42,395 nucleotides of DNA from an uncultured Veillonella sp. (GCA_902477915.1 CABSJA010000014.1:1-42395), one strand, 5' to 3'; shown: positions 25,110 through 34,045, counted from the stretch's first letter. Translations and numbers: made by a program. The notes: a model not told the origin generated them from the letters alone.

Positions 25110-25138
25110 ATTATAAAGATATGATTTAACACTGTCAA
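25110..25138 (-). promoter_or_regulatory. Consensus sigma-70 promoter of the symporter gene
   Basis: On the minus strand TTGACA (25138-25133) and TATAAT (25115-25110) are separated by exactly 17 bp. Transcription would start near 25103, giving a leader of about 95 nt with the terminator hairpin within its first 60 nt. Confidence 0.85.
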
Positions 25139-25181
25139 ACCAATTTATTTTGATATGTAGATTAATATATTCAATGAACAC

Positions 25182-26354
25182 TTAAAACATCTTTTTATAC
25201 AACGCTTCTATATCTTTACGGCTAATTTCAGCAACTGTATTAGCAATATTTCCTGTAGCTACAACGTATACATTATCTACAAGCCATGGAATGTCTTTTT
25301 TTGTAAAGCCTAATTCTGTAAGGTTTGTATTAAGGTCTAGGTCATGTACGATCAGGCGTAATGCTTCGCCTAGTTCAGAGCCATCTCCATGGTTGAATAT
25401 ACGAGCCAAGGCATCAAATTTATCAGGGTTTGCACTCCATGTGTACTCCACAGCAACAGGTTCAATAACGGCAAGACCTACGCCATGTGTAATATCCTTA
25501 AGTCCACTGGCTGGATGTTCCATACCATGCGCTAGTGTTACACCAGCTGTATTGATAACCATGCCCCCAATAGTACTTGCTAATGTAACAGCTTCCCAAG
25601 CTTTTGTAAGTTGTTTTTCATTGAGCACTGCTGGTTTGCCTTCAGCCGTTGCTTTCACATGTTTATATAGAGGTACAAGGTATTGTGCTAATAATGTCAC
25701 CGCATAATGAGCCAATGCATCGGTGAAAGGTTGCGCTGTTTTAGAGGTATAGGCCTCGATATTGTGGCATAGTGCATCAAAGCCAACAGATGCCAATACA
25801 TGAGGAGGCATAGTGCCCATCACACCAGGGTCTACAATGGAAACCTTAGGCACGATAGCGTTACAACGCAAAGATTTTTTGTCCCCTGTTTTAGGATTAG
25901 TAAGGACCCCAAAACCATTGCCTTCAGAGCCGGTACCACAGGTTGTAGGAATGACAATAAGAGGCAACGCATTATCACTGACTTTACGATTGAAGATATA
26001 GTCGTTAATATCACCGTCATTGACAGCCATAAAGGCAATTCCTTTGGCACAGTCCATGATGGAACCACCGCCGATAGCAATAACCATATCACAGTTTTCA
26101 GATTTAGCTAACGCAGCGCCGTCTAAGGCAGTTGTGGTCAATGGATTGGCATCTACTTGATCAAACAATACATGACCGATATGAGCTGCATCAAGCTTTT
26201 CTACCACCCGGTCATATAAACCAGATTTTTTGGCACTAGTACGACCAGTTACAATAAGTGCTTTCTTGCCGTACGGTGCAGCACAATCAGCAACACTATC
26301 TACTTTATTCCAACCGAATTGGATATTTACAGGTAAAAAATAAGAGAATTCCAT
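25182..26354 (-). CDS. Iron-containing alcohol dehydrogenase (butanol-dehydrogenase-like)
   Basis: A 390-residue group III alcohol dehydrogenase. Motifs are AIGGGSIMDCAKGIA (NAD(P) binding), PTTCGTGSEGNGFGVL, and metal-ligand segments FDALCHNIEAY and AHGMEHPASGLKDITHGVGLA. It likely reduces short-chain aldehydes in fermentation. It is only distantly similar to PduQ at 1009-2127 and shows no compartment-targeting helix, so it probably acts in the cytoplasm. It is a single gene with its own promoter and a terminator shared with the symporter leader. Confidence 0.9.
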   Translation of the reverse strand: MEFSYFLPVNIQFGWNKVDSVADCAAPYGKKALIVTGRTSAKKSGLYDRVVEKLDAAHIGHVLFDQVDANPLTTTALDGAALAKSENCDMVIAIGGGSIMDCAKGIAFMAVNDGDINDYIFNRKVSDNALPLIVIPTTCGTGSEGNGFGVLTNPKTGDKKSLRCNAIVPKVSIVDPGVMGTMPPHVLASVGFDALCHNIEAYTSKTAQPFTDALAHYAVTLLAQYLVPLYKHVKATAEGKPAVLNEKQLTKAWEAVTLASTIGGMVINTAGVTLAHGMEHPASGLKDITHGVGLAVIEPVAVEYTWSANPDKFDALARIFNHGDGSELGEALRLIVHDLDLNTNLTELGFTKKDIPWLVDNVYVVATGNIANTVAEISRKDIEALYKKMF

Positions 26355-26393
26355 GTGATAACCTCTTTTCTTTGAAAACTAGTTCTTAGTGTT

Positions 26394-26422
26394 ATTGTAA
26401 AGGATATTTAAAAGCATGTAAA
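26394..26422 (-). promoter_or_regulatory. Promoter of the alcohol dehydrogenase gene
   Basis: On the minus strand TTTACA (26422-26417) and TACAAT (26399-26394) are 17 bp apart, about 40 bp upstream of the start codon at 26354. Confidence 0.55.
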
Positions 26423-26506
26423 ACCTCATAGGGCTTTCACCAGAAAACAGGTATACTAATAATAAGAGGGGTATTTATATTTATATTTATAGAGGGAGAG
26501 ACATCT

Positions 26507-28066
26507 ATGAAATTTGCCATTAAACATTTATGGTCTTCGCTGCGAGACCTAGCAATGCAGTCGCCCATATTACTGGTATTGATTGCGGTATTTTCATGTA
26601 CACCGTTGTATATTGAACAAGATTGGTTTTCCGAAGTCGATCTTAAGCTATACTCACTGTATTTCTTTATCGTTATATTACAAAGCTATATAACAAGGGC
26701 ACGAAAGTTTTCCATATTATATACCTTAGTAAGTATCGGAATCAGCGTTGGCCTTTATATGATTCACGAAACCTATGGCTATGTGCGGGGCATTGAGATA
26801 GCCACGGAAAATATATCGTACCTATGGCTGTACTCCATGATTGCCTTATATTTCACATCTCCCGGTGAACACTACATCGGCGAAATCATCAACCGCATCA
26901 AGCGAATTGGTATCACCCTTGTTACATCTACGCTATACAACATTGTTATCATTATGAGTTTATGGTTCTTCTTCATCATCGTGGACCAACCATTCAACTT
27001 TGAAGAAACCATTTTTAAAGTGCTCGCATCCATTAATATATTCATTTGTCTATCTATGGTATGTTCTTACAAAGAGGATCCAGCAGGCCCTCCCGCACCG
27101 AACTCATTCTTTACCGTCGTATTCGGCATCATCTTGCCAAAGGCATCCATCATTACAGGCATTCTAGCTAATATCTATTTAGTCTTGATCCTGTTGGGAC
27201 TTCGCGATGACACCCGCTTCTTCTACACGTACTATCCGTATGTAGCCATTTTCTACTTATTCTATTTAGCTAGTTTTAGATCTAGTGAAAGTAGCAAAAC
27301 GCAGCAAATTCTGTGCTTCCTATTCATTACGCTCACTACATTGTGCTTAGCCCTTATCGGTAAGCGTGTGATTAATGAACCAATTCTCTGGCTCAATACG
27401 ATTTACGTAAGTGCATTCAATCTAATTTTCTTAGTACATAATGTATATTCTCTTGTGAAAGGATTAAAACCTTCTGTCCACACCACAGTTATGGCTCTTG
27501 CCTTAGGTGCGGTTCTCTTGACGCCATTCATAGGCTATACAGCGTATCGTGAATTTGTTACGTATACTAAAGTTGATGGCGAATGGCATGCAAGACTACC
27601 AATAGCTGCTACCTTTGACCCTAACTTCACGGACTATGGCACACCATATGTACCTGTAGATGATTTAAAACTACCAGATACAACCCCAGTGAACGGCAGA
27701 CGCGTCGAGTATATCAATTTTGATGCTTTGTCTGCACCAAAGGTTATCTCTATTGCAGGCTACGATAAATACATTGAAAACATCGAGTTAATTGTATACG
27801 AACAAGACCTTAAGGAATACCAAGTAGAATCGGCTAACTTTGACTCCATTTCCTTTAAGTTCCTCAACAAAGGCCTTGATTTAGAGGTATCTCTACCAAA
27901 TGGTGTGACAGAGGTACATCATATTTATGATAAGTTCCTTACAGTCGATAAAACAGCTATTGATCCTGTCATTATAGAAGGCACTGGATACAAGCTATTG
28001 ATTACATCGTACTTCATAAACCAATTCGATACACGTAAACTTAAATTTAATGTGCTGTATAATTAA
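26507..28066 (+). CDS. DUF4153-like integral membrane protein
   Basis: A 519-residue protein. About ten hydrophobic segments fill residues 20-360 (for example ILLVLIAVFSCTPLYI and TLVTSTLYNIVIIMSLWFFFIIV), followed by a soluble C-terminal region of about 150 residues, probably outside the membrane, rich in beta-type sequence. The pattern and the FNFEETIFKVLASINIFI region resemble DUF4153 membrane proteins, whose function is unknown. GGGAGAG precedes the ATG. It is divergent from the alcohol dehydrogenase gene. Confidence 0.75.
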   Translation: MKFAIKHLWSSLRDLAMQSPILLVLIAVFSCTPLYIEQDWFSEVDLKLYSLYFFIVILQSYITRARKFSILYTLVSIGISVGLYMIHETYGYVRGIEIATENISYLWLYSMIALYFTSPGEHYIGEIINRIKRIGITLVTSTLYNIVIIMSLWFFFIIVDQPFNFEETIFKVLASINIFICLSMVCSYKEDPAGPPAPNSFFTVVFGIILPKASIITGILANIYLVLILLGLRDDTRFFYTYYPYVAIFYLFYLASFRSSESSKTQQILCFLFITLTTLCLALIGKRVINEPILWLNTIYVSAFNLIFLVHNVYSLVKGLKPSVHTTVMALALGAVLLTPFIGYTAYREFVTYTKVDGEWHARLPIAATFDPNFTDYGTPYVPVDDLKLPDTTPVNGRRVEYINFDALSAPKVISIAGYDKYIENIELIVYEQDLKEYQVESANFDSISFKFLNKGLDLEVSLPNGVTEVHHIYDKFLTVDKTAIDPVIIEGTGYKLLITSYFINQFDTRKLKFNVLYN

Positions 28067-28118
28067 ATTGAAAGTATTATAAATACAATATAAACTTAGT
28101 ACCCTATTGTAATATTAC

Positions 28119-28151
28119 AAAAGCAGTACCCCGTAAGGGGGTACTGCTTTT
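28119..28151. terminator. Bidirectional terminator between the DUF4153 and flavodoxin genes
   Basis: A 14-bp stem (AAAAGCAGTACCCC at 28119-28132 and GGGGTACTGCTTTT at 28138-28151) has A-run and T-run flanks, so it serves both convergent genes. Confidence 0.88.
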
Positions 28152-28156
28152 ATTCA

Positions 28157-28672
28157 TTAATTAAGCTTTGTAAGAATATCTTTTGCAAATTCTTGTGCCG
28201 CTTTACAATCGTCTTCATTTGGGTGTACTGCAGCTTGTTTGTGTCGTGCATCTCTATCAGCAGATTGGCCATGGCTATGTCCCTTAGGGAACATTTTGTA
28301 CATCATTTCGATGACCTTAGGGTCTACCTTACCTTGGCAGATAAATGTACCAACCGGCTCTACGCCATCGGGCAAACAGTTCGCCGCATTGATGAGACTT
28401 TCCTTGGCATGTGCCATTTGCGGTGGCACACCAGCTGTGGCAAACAAAGCAATGTGAGGATTATGTAATGTAGCGAGTACATCACGAGCTTCTTTATTGG
28501 CCGTTCCTTTATCCACCCAAAAGCCTGCAAATACAAGATCATAGGATGCTATATCGGAAGGCAATTCTTTCATAGACACACATGGTGTACCTGCTGGCAA
28601 TACGCTAGTAATAGCCTCAGCTACTTGTTTCGTATTTCCCGTAAGGGACGAATATATAACAATAGACTTCAT
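28157..28672 (-). CDS. Flavodoxin-like FMN-binding protein
   Basis: A 171-residue protein with the flavodoxin phosphate loop SSLTGNTKQVAEAI at residues 8-21, DLVFAGFWVDKGTANKEA around 45-62 and IALFATAGVPPQ in the third FMN-contact region. It is likely a single-domain flavin electron carrier of the flavodoxin family. The C-terminal half has a His-rich stretch (KGHSHGQSADRDARHKQAAVH). AGGAGG precedes the ATG; it is convergent with the preceding gene and divergent from nrdA. Confidence 0.85.
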   Translation of the reverse strand: MKSIVIYSSLTGNTKQVAEAITSVLPAGTPCVSMKELPSDIASYDLVFAGFWVDKGTANKEARDVLATLHNPHIALFATAGVPPQMAHAKESLINAANCLPDGVEPVGTFICQGKVDPKVIEMMYKMFPKGHSHGQSADRDARHKQAAVHPNEDDCKAAQEFAKDILTKLN

Positions 28673-28912
28673 GTCTTACCTCCTATTTACTATATATCTA
28701 TTATAGGACATATATGACATGCTTTTAATAAAATAAATCACAATAGTATATAGAACGAAATTTGATTTACTGACACGTACTATTTTACTATTCTCAAAAG
28801 TGATATATCATTCAAAATCATCATATATGCGTCCCATATAGTACTTTCTAGCATTTACAACTATATCGATAAATTTAAGCATACTATATTTATAATTTTC
28901 TAAATGTCAATA
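28673..28912. other. AT-rich gap upstream of the nrdA promoter
   Basis: No gene is supported in this part of the 429-bp gap between the flavodoxin gene and nrdA. It should hold the minus-strand promoter of the flavodoxin gene (TATAAT near 28705-28700, no clear -35). Weak ACTATAT motifs that faintly resemble NrdR boxes occur near 28861 and 28884. Confidence 0.35.
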
Positions 28913-28941
28913 TTGAATGTATAGAATTTTTTCGCTATAAT
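28913..28941 (+). promoter_or_regulatory. Promoter of nrdA
   Basis: TTGAAT (28913-28918) and TATAAT (28936-28941) are separated by 17 bp. Transcription would begin near 28948, giving a leader of about 150 nt before the nrdA ATG. Confidence 0.7.
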
Positions 28942-28964
28942 CGTAACATAATGTATAAGCTTAA

Positions 28965-29002
28965 TAAGAAAACTACCATATATTGTAGTTTTCTTATTTT
29001 TC
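28965..29002 (+). terminator. Terminator-like hairpin in the nrdA leader
   Basis: A 12-bp perfect stem (TAAGAAAACTAC at 28965-28976, GTAGTTTTCTTA at 28985-28996) with an 8-nt loop is followed by TTTTTCT. It starts about 17 nt after the predicted transcript start. A second inverted repeat follows (GATTAGAC at 29004-29011, GTCTAATC at 29040-29047). Together they look like an attenuator or a short non-coding transcript. Confidence 0.65.
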
Positions 29003-29101
29003 TGATTAGACTTAACTTAAAGATATTTTATACTTTTTGGTCTAATCTTATATATGCTTAATTAACAGTTTTATCGATTTTAGTACTCAAGGGGAACAGT
29101 A

Positions 29102-31384
29102 ATGGAGATTATGATCAAGAAACGGGATGGCCATTTCGAGCCTTTATCCGTTGAAAAAACGAAACGTATGATTGCCTTCGCATGTTTGGGGTTAGATTCT
29201 TGTGATCCACTAGAATTAGAAATGGATGCGAAGTTACAATTCGTTGATGGTATGACTACTAAAGAGATTCAAAAAACTTTAGTACAAACAGCCATTGAAA
29301 AGGTTATCTCTAAAAAAGACGACGGTTTCGGCAACCAAGTTAATAAAATGAACCAAGATTGGCAGTTCGTAGCGGCTCGCCTCTTCTTGTTCGATCTCTA
29401 TAAAGAAGCTGCTATCACTCGCCGTTATAAAGCATTCGGCTACGGTAACTTCCCAAATCTTGTACATATGCTTGTGGAACAAAAAAAATACGCAGACTTC
29501 TTCGTTACAGAATATACACCTGACGAATTACAAGAATTGGGCGACTATATCAAACCTAAACGAGACTACCTCTTCAACTATGAAGGTCTTAAATTGTTGG
29601 CTGACCGTTACTTGGTAAAAGGCTTCAACAAAGAAATTTACGAATTGCCTCAAGAACGTTTCATGGCTATCGCTATGCACTTGGCATTGGTAGAGGGCGA
29701 AAACAAAGTAGAATACGCTAAGAAATTCTACGATTTGATGAGCCAATTAAAAATGACAACTGCTACACCTACATTGGCAAATGCGGGTACACCATTCCAT
29801 CAATTGTCCTCTTGCTTCATCTCTGGTGTGGATGATAACTTATGGTCCATTTACGATGTAAATAGCAAGTTCTCTCGCGTATCTAAACACGGTGGCGCTC
29901 TTGGTATCTACCTTGGTAAAGTTCGTGCATTGAACTCCGATATCCGCGGTTTCAAAAACTCCTCTGGTGGCGTTATTCCTTGGATCCGTTTGTACAACGA
30001 TACTGCAGTTGCGGTAGATCAATTGGGTAAACGTAAGGGCGGCGCTACAGTTACACTCGATATTTGGCACAAAGACTTCTACGAATTCGTAGAACTTCGT
30101 ACAAACAATGGTGATGACCGTCGTAAAGCGCACGATATCTTCCCTGCTATCTCCGTCCCAAACCTCTTCATGGAACGTATGATCGCTCGTGAAAACTTCA
30201 CGTTATTTGATCCTCATGAAATCTTGGCTGTAAAAGGCTACGCTTTAGAAGACTACTACGATACTGATGATAATAAAGAGTTCACAAAACGCTACCTTGA
30301 ATGTGAACAAGATCCTAACTTACACGGTATCGAAGTACCAGCATTAGACATGATGAAAAAAATTATGCGCTCCGCTGTTGAAACTGGTACACCGTTCATC
30401 TTCTTCCGCGATACTGTAAATGCTGCAAACCCTAACAAACATGCAGGTATGATTTACGCGTCCAACTTATGCCACGAAATCGCACAAAACGTTGGCTTCA
30501 CAAATCTTGCTGAAGAAATCATCAACGAAGATGGTACTATCACTACTAAAACAAATACAGGCGACATGGTTACATGTAACTTGAACTCCATCAGCCTTGG
30601 CCGTATTACTGACGAAGAATTGGAAGAAAACATTGCCCTTCAAATTCGCATGTTAGATAACGTTATCTCCATTAACCAAGCACCAGTACCAGAGTCTCGT
30701 ATGACATCTGATAAATACCGTGCTATCGGTCTTGGTACGTCTGGTTACCACCACTACCTCGTAAATCACGATATCCAATGGGAATCTGATGAGCACATCG
30801 AAGTAGCGGACAAATTGTTCGAAAACATCGCTTACTATGCCATCAAAGCGTCCATGGAATTGGCGAAAGAAAAAGGTGCGTACCCTGCATTTAAAGGTTC
30901 CGAATGGGAAACTGGTGAATACTTCACACGCCGTGGCTACACATCCGATCGTTGGAAACAATTAGCTGCAGACGTTGCTAAATACGGTATCCGCAATGGT
31001 TACTTGATGGCCGTAGCTCCTACTGGTTCTACTTCCAACATTGCGAATACAACAGCTGGTATCGACCCTATCTTCAAAAAATTCTTCATCGAAGAAAAGA
31101 AAGGTTCTTTCACACCAAAAACTGCACCAGATTTGAACAACAAAACATTCTGGCTCTACAAAGAGGCGCATACAATCGACCAACAATGGTCCATCAAAGC
31201 TTGTGGCGTCCGTCAACGTCATATTGACCAAGCACAATCTTTCAACTTGTACATCACTCCTCAAATGAAAGCGAAAGAAATTCTAGACCTTTATATTGAG
31301 GCGTACAAACAAGGTATCAAAACAATCTACTACATCCGTAACCAATCCCTTGAAATGGATGAGTGCACTAGCTGCTCCTCCTAA
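29102..31384 (+). CDS. nrdA: Class Ia ribonucleoside-diphosphate reductase, alpha subunit
   Basis: A 760-residue protein, almost the length of E. coli NrdA. An N-terminal ATP-cone (IKKRDGHFEPLSVEKTKRMI) suggests allosteric control of activity by ATP/dATP. The active-site loop NLCHEI and the TPTLANAGTP and APTGSTSNIANTTAGIDPIFKKFF segments are typical. The C-terminus ECTSCSS carries the redox pair C755/C758 that hands electrons to the active site. It makes deoxyribonucleotides with the radical from NrdB. AAGGGG precedes the ATG. Codon use is strongly biased to C/A-ending codons, indicating high expression. nrdB follows after 189 bp. Confidence 0.95.
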   Translation: MEIMIKKRDGHFEPLSVEKTKRMIAFACLGLDSCDPLELEMDAKLQFVDGMTTKEIQKTLVQTAIEKVISKKDDGFGNQVNKMNQDWQFVAARLFLFDLYKEAAITRRYKAFGYGNFPNLVHMLVEQKKYADFFVTEYTPDELQELGDYIKPKRDYLFNYEGLKLLADRYLVKGFNKEIYELPQERFMAIAMHLALVEGENKVEYAKKFYDLMSQLKMTTATPTLANAGTPFHQLSSCFISGVDDNLWSIYDVNSKFSRVSKHGGALGIYLGKVRALNSDIRGFKNSSGGVIPWIRLYNDTAVAVDQLGKRKGGATVTLDIWHKDFYEFVELRTNNGDDRRKAHDIFPAISVPNLFMERMIARENFTLFDPHEILAVKGYALEDYYDTDDNKEFTKRYLECEQDPNLHGIEVPALDMMKKIMRSAVETGTPFIFFRDTVNAANPNKHAGMIYASNLCHEIAQNVGFTNLAEEIINEDGTITTKTNTGDMVTCNLNSISLGRITDEELEENIALQIRMLDNVISINQAPVPESRMTSDKYRAIGLGTSGYHHYLVNHDIQWESDEHIEVADKLFENIAYYAIKASMELAKEKGAYPAFKGSEWETGEYFTRRGYTSDRWKQLAADVAKYGIRNGYLMAVAPTGSTSNIANTTAGIDPIFKKFFIEEKKGSFTPKTAPDLNNKTFWLYKEAHTIDQQWSIKACGVRQRHIDQAQSFNLYITPQMKAKEILDLYIEAYKQGIKTIYYIRNQSLEMDECTSCSS

Positions 31385-31462
31385 TATTTAATAGGTGTTT
31401 TCTGCTCAATATAGGATATGGTGAAAGTTAAAAATATCATTGCTATATTTTACAAAAACTAT

Positions 31463-31516
31463 ACACTATAAGTAGAGAGCACTAAACTTGTGAAAGATAC
31501 TTTCACCAACACTATA
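31463..31516. promoter_or_regulatory. Two NrdR-like half-sites and a dyad between nrdA and nrdB
   Basis: ACACTATA occurs at 31463-31470 and 31509-31516, resembling the left half of the NrdR box, though the right halves are poor and their 46-bp spacing is not the usual three turns. Between them is the dyad GTGAAAG-ATA-CTTTCAC (31490-31506). The region could regulate a separate nrdB promoter or the nrdA-nrdB ratio; this is inference. Confidence 0.3.
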
Positions 31517-31573
31517 AATCTGATGACGACCTATAGCAGTATAGGTCGCATCGTTGTATAAAGGAGTCCTACT

Positions 31574-32602
31574 ATGGATAAAAAACTGATTTTCAACGAA
31601 CATGGTGAACGTGGCACGCAATCTATGATTGGCGGCAACACCACAAACCTTCGCGAATGGAACCGTATCAAGTACGACTGGGCTAACCAAATGTACCGTA
31701 CAATGCTCAACAACTTCTGGATTCCTGAAGAGATTTCCTTGAACGAAGACGTTAAGCAATTCCCATACTTAACAGATTACGAACGCCGCGCATTCGACAA
31801 AATCATTGCGTTCTTGAACTTCCTTGATTCCATTCAATCTGAAAACTTGCCTAACTTGAGCCGCTATATTACAGCTTCTGAAGTGGCATCCTTATTGAAT
31901 ATCCAAGCATTCCAAGAAGAAATTCACGCTCAAAGTTATTCTTACATTTTGGACACTGTAACAAATCCGATTACACGTGACAAAATCTATGACGAATGGC
32001 GTACAGATAAAACATTGCTTGAACGTAACCGTTTCATCGCCGATGCATACCAACGTTTCAGCGATGATCCTAGCGAAGCAAACCTTATTCATACAATCAT
32101 TGCGAACTATATCTTAGAAGGTATTTATTTCTACTCTGGCTTTAGCTTCTTCTACACATTGGCTCGCCAAGGTAAAATGACAGCTACCTCTACAATCTTC
32201 AAATATATCAACCGCGATGAAGTAACTCACCTTGTATTGTTCCAAAACATTATCCGCGAGTTACGCCGTGAACGCCCTGACTTGTTCACACCTGAACTGG
32301 AAGCGAAAATTACTGACATGATTCGCCAAGGTGCAGAGAACGAAATCGCTTGGGGTCAATACATCACTGATGATAAAATCCTCGGCCTTAACAACGTTCT
32401 TATCGAACGCTACATCAAATACCTTGCAAACATCCGCTTAGAAGCAATCGGTTTGCCTCATCTATATCCTGAAATCAAGGATAACCCTATGGAATGGATC
32501 GAAAGCTTCTCCAATTTGAATAGCACAAAAACTGACTTCTTCGAAGCAAAAGTTACAAACTATACAAAAGCAGCAGCATTTGATTTCGATGACTTAGAAT
32601 AA
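31574..32602 (+). CDS. nrdB: Class Ia ribonucleoside-diphosphate reductase, beta subunit
   Basis: A 342-residue R2 protein with all iron ligands of the E. coli type: D85, E115, H118, E182, E216 and H219. The radical tyrosine is Y122 in EEIHAQSYSYIL, the same number as in E. coli. It houses the diiron-tyrosyl radical cofactor. AAAGGAG precedes the ATG. A strong terminator follows. A tyrosyl-radical enzyme needs oxygen or an oxidant for cofactor assembly, which is notable beside the strictly anaerobic-looking pathways in this window. Confidence 0.95.
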   Translation: MDKKLIFNEHGERGTQSMIGGNTTNLREWNRIKYDWANQMYRTMLNNFWIPEEISLNEDVKQFPYLTDYERRAFDKIIAFLNFLDSIQSENLPNLSRYITASEVASLLNIQAFQEEIHAQSYSYILDTVTNPITRDKIYDEWRTDKTLLERNRFIADAYQRFSDDPSEANLIHTIIANYILEGIYFYSGFSFFYTLARQGKMTATSTIFKYINRDEVTHLVLFQNIIRELRRERPDLFTPELEAKITDMIRQGAENEIAWGQYITDDKILGLNNVLIERYIKYLANIRLEAIGLPHLYPEIKDNPMEWIESFSNLNSTKTDFFEAKVTNYTKAAAFDFDDLE

Positions 32603-32603
32603 T

Positions 32604-32646
32604 AAAAAGGATGCTTTCACAAAAAACTGTGAAAGCATCCTTTTTT
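32604..32646 (+). terminator. Terminator of nrdB
   Basis: A long stem (AAAAAGGATGCTTTCAC at 32604-32620 with GTGAAAGCATCCTTTTT at 32629-32645) and a T-run lie directly after the nrdB stop codon. Confidence 0.92.
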
Positions 32647-32836
32647 AGTCCCCAACGCCACCCTCATCAAAATAGTTGACACATGGTAATACATTATAAA
32701 AAGTAACCATACATTTATACGCAATAAGGGCCTACACGATATATATCTTCAGCGCCCCGTACATGTAATGTCATCTCTTTTACGAATTAAGCAATCGTGG
32801 CTTTGTATCCACCCTATCTTGATTACCAACTTGTAA

Positions 32837-33295
32837 TTAATACTCTATCAAATCAACAGTCCAATTGGTTGACTGTAGTAAATTATCTAAGGTACGAATC
32901 TCCTTGGATATTTTATCTGCTGTTTTTTGTAATTCACTTACATTTACAGTTGCTATCATTTTAATTTCCGAACCACGAGCGCGATAATTAATAGCACTCG
33001 CACTATCTGCTAATGCACGATATGCAGAAAGTCGCATAATAGCACCTTCTTTTTCCGCTATAATTTGCGTTAAAGAGCGACCCTCAACAATAGTTGCACA
33101 GTTAGTAAGATTAATATCTTTAATGAGTTGTTGAAGTCTAGCAATTGCCAATTCTAGTTCTTGCATCAACACTGTAGGGTTTTCATTAGGTATTTCCCCT
33201 TCTTGTACCAAACTATTTTGATTTAAACGACCTCGCAAATCACTAATTTTCTTATTTAAATCAGCTCGTTCTTGTAATGCCTCTGCTAGTTTCAT
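32837..33295 (-). CDS. DIP1984-family protein
   Basis: A 152-residue, largely helical protein beginning MKLAEALQERADLNKKISDLRGRL, the signature start of DIP1984-family (DUF6847) proteins of unknown function. The pattern suggests coiled coils at 1-30 and 110-140. It is a single gene between nrdB and the GNAT gene, on the opposite strand to nrdB. The 190 bp between the nrdB terminator and its end hold nothing recognisable. Confidence 0.8.
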   Translation of the reverse strand: MKLAEALQERADLNKKISDLRGRLNQNSLVQEGEIPNENPTVLMQELELAIARLQQLIKDINLTNCATIVEGRSLTQIIAEKEGAIMRLSAYRALADSASAINYRARGSEIKMIATVNVSELQKTADKISKEIRTLDNLLQSTNWTVDLIEY

Positions 33296-33373
33296 AGACT
33301 CTCACCTCATATTTTAAAAAGTATGGATATTAATATACTTACTAAACGAATACAAACTATTATATTTAGTACT

Positions 33374-33790
33374 TTATAATACTTTCCGCATCAAGATATG
33401 CGGGCAACCTTCATCTAGGTATTCATCCCCTTCTGCTTTATAGCCAAGGGATTCGTAGAATGGTTTTGCCTGTACTTGGGCTGACAAGGAGCACATTTTA
33501 AATCCATCACGACGAATAGCATTTTCTGCGGCCATCATAATCTTAGTGCCTAGGTGTTGTCCACGATATAGCTTACGTACCGCCATGCGCCCAATATGTG
33601 CATCTCCAGCTACGTCGCTTGGGAAATATCGGCACGTGCCAGCTGCTTTACCATCTATGGATAAGAGCACAAACTTTGCTATATCATCGATTTCATCAAA
33701 CTCGTCCTCAAAGCCCTGTTCTTTCATAAATACATCGATACGAATTTGTTTTATTTCATCAGTAATATGATCTAGAACTTGAACAATCAT
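33374..33790 (-). CDS. GNAT-family N-acetyltransferase
   Basis: A 138-residue acetyltransferase. The acetyl-CoA-binding motif A is IGRMAVRKLYRGQHLGTKIMMAAENAI, and the C-terminal AQVQAKPFYESLGYKAEGDEYLDEGCPHILM is typical of the ElaA/YjcF-like branch. The substrate is unknown. It lies 78 bp upstream of the DIP1984 gene on the same strand and is divergent from the aro operon. Confidence 0.85.
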   Translation of the reverse strand: MIVQVLDHITDEIKQIRIDVFMKEQGFEDEFDEIDDIAKFVLLSIDGKAAGTCRYFPSDVAGDAHIGRMAVRKLYRGQHLGTKIMMAAENAIRRDGFKMCSLSAQVQAKPFYESLGYKAEGDEYLDEGCPHILMRKVL

Positions 33791-33982
33791 GGGTGCCCCT
33801 TTCTAATTATAAGTATATTTATAAGAATCGATTTAGTTGTATTCCAAAATACTCTATACCGATCGAAAAACTTCTTATTTTTATTATATCAAAAACACGC
33901 TTAATTCCATAAAATTTCTAGGTTTCCATTAATTCCTACAGCAAAAATATTTTAAAACTTATATGAAATTCATTTTTAGGTG

Positions 33983-34012
33983 TTGCATAATTTTATCATT
34001 TGGGTTTATACT
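33983..34012 (+). promoter_or_regulatory. Promoter of the aro operon
   Basis: TTGCAT (33983-33988) and TATACT (34007-34012) are 18 bp apart. An imperfect palindrome with GGGT and ACCC ends (34002-34018) surrounds the -10 and might bind a regulator. Transcription would start near 34019, about 27 nt before the leader peptide. Confidence 0.6.
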
Positions 34013-34045
34013 ATACCCATAATTTTTAGAAAGGAGCAACCAAAG

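Noticed and set aside
25291..25707. 138-codon open frame antisense to the alcohol dehydrogenase gene
   Set aside because: It is a shadow of a clearly coding sequence and resembles no known protein.
31488..31509. Rex-like operator (TTGTGAA...TTCAC) between nrdA and nrdB
   Set aside because: The half-sites resemble a Rex site, but the spacer is 7 bp instead of 4 and one end is mismatched.
31466..31759. 97-codon minus-strand open frame over the nrdB start
   Set aside because: It overlaps the conserved nrdB N-terminus and lacks a ribosome binding site.
32675..32700. TTGACA followed by TATAAA after nrdB as a promoter
   Set aside because: The spacing is only 13 bp and no gene on that strand follows.
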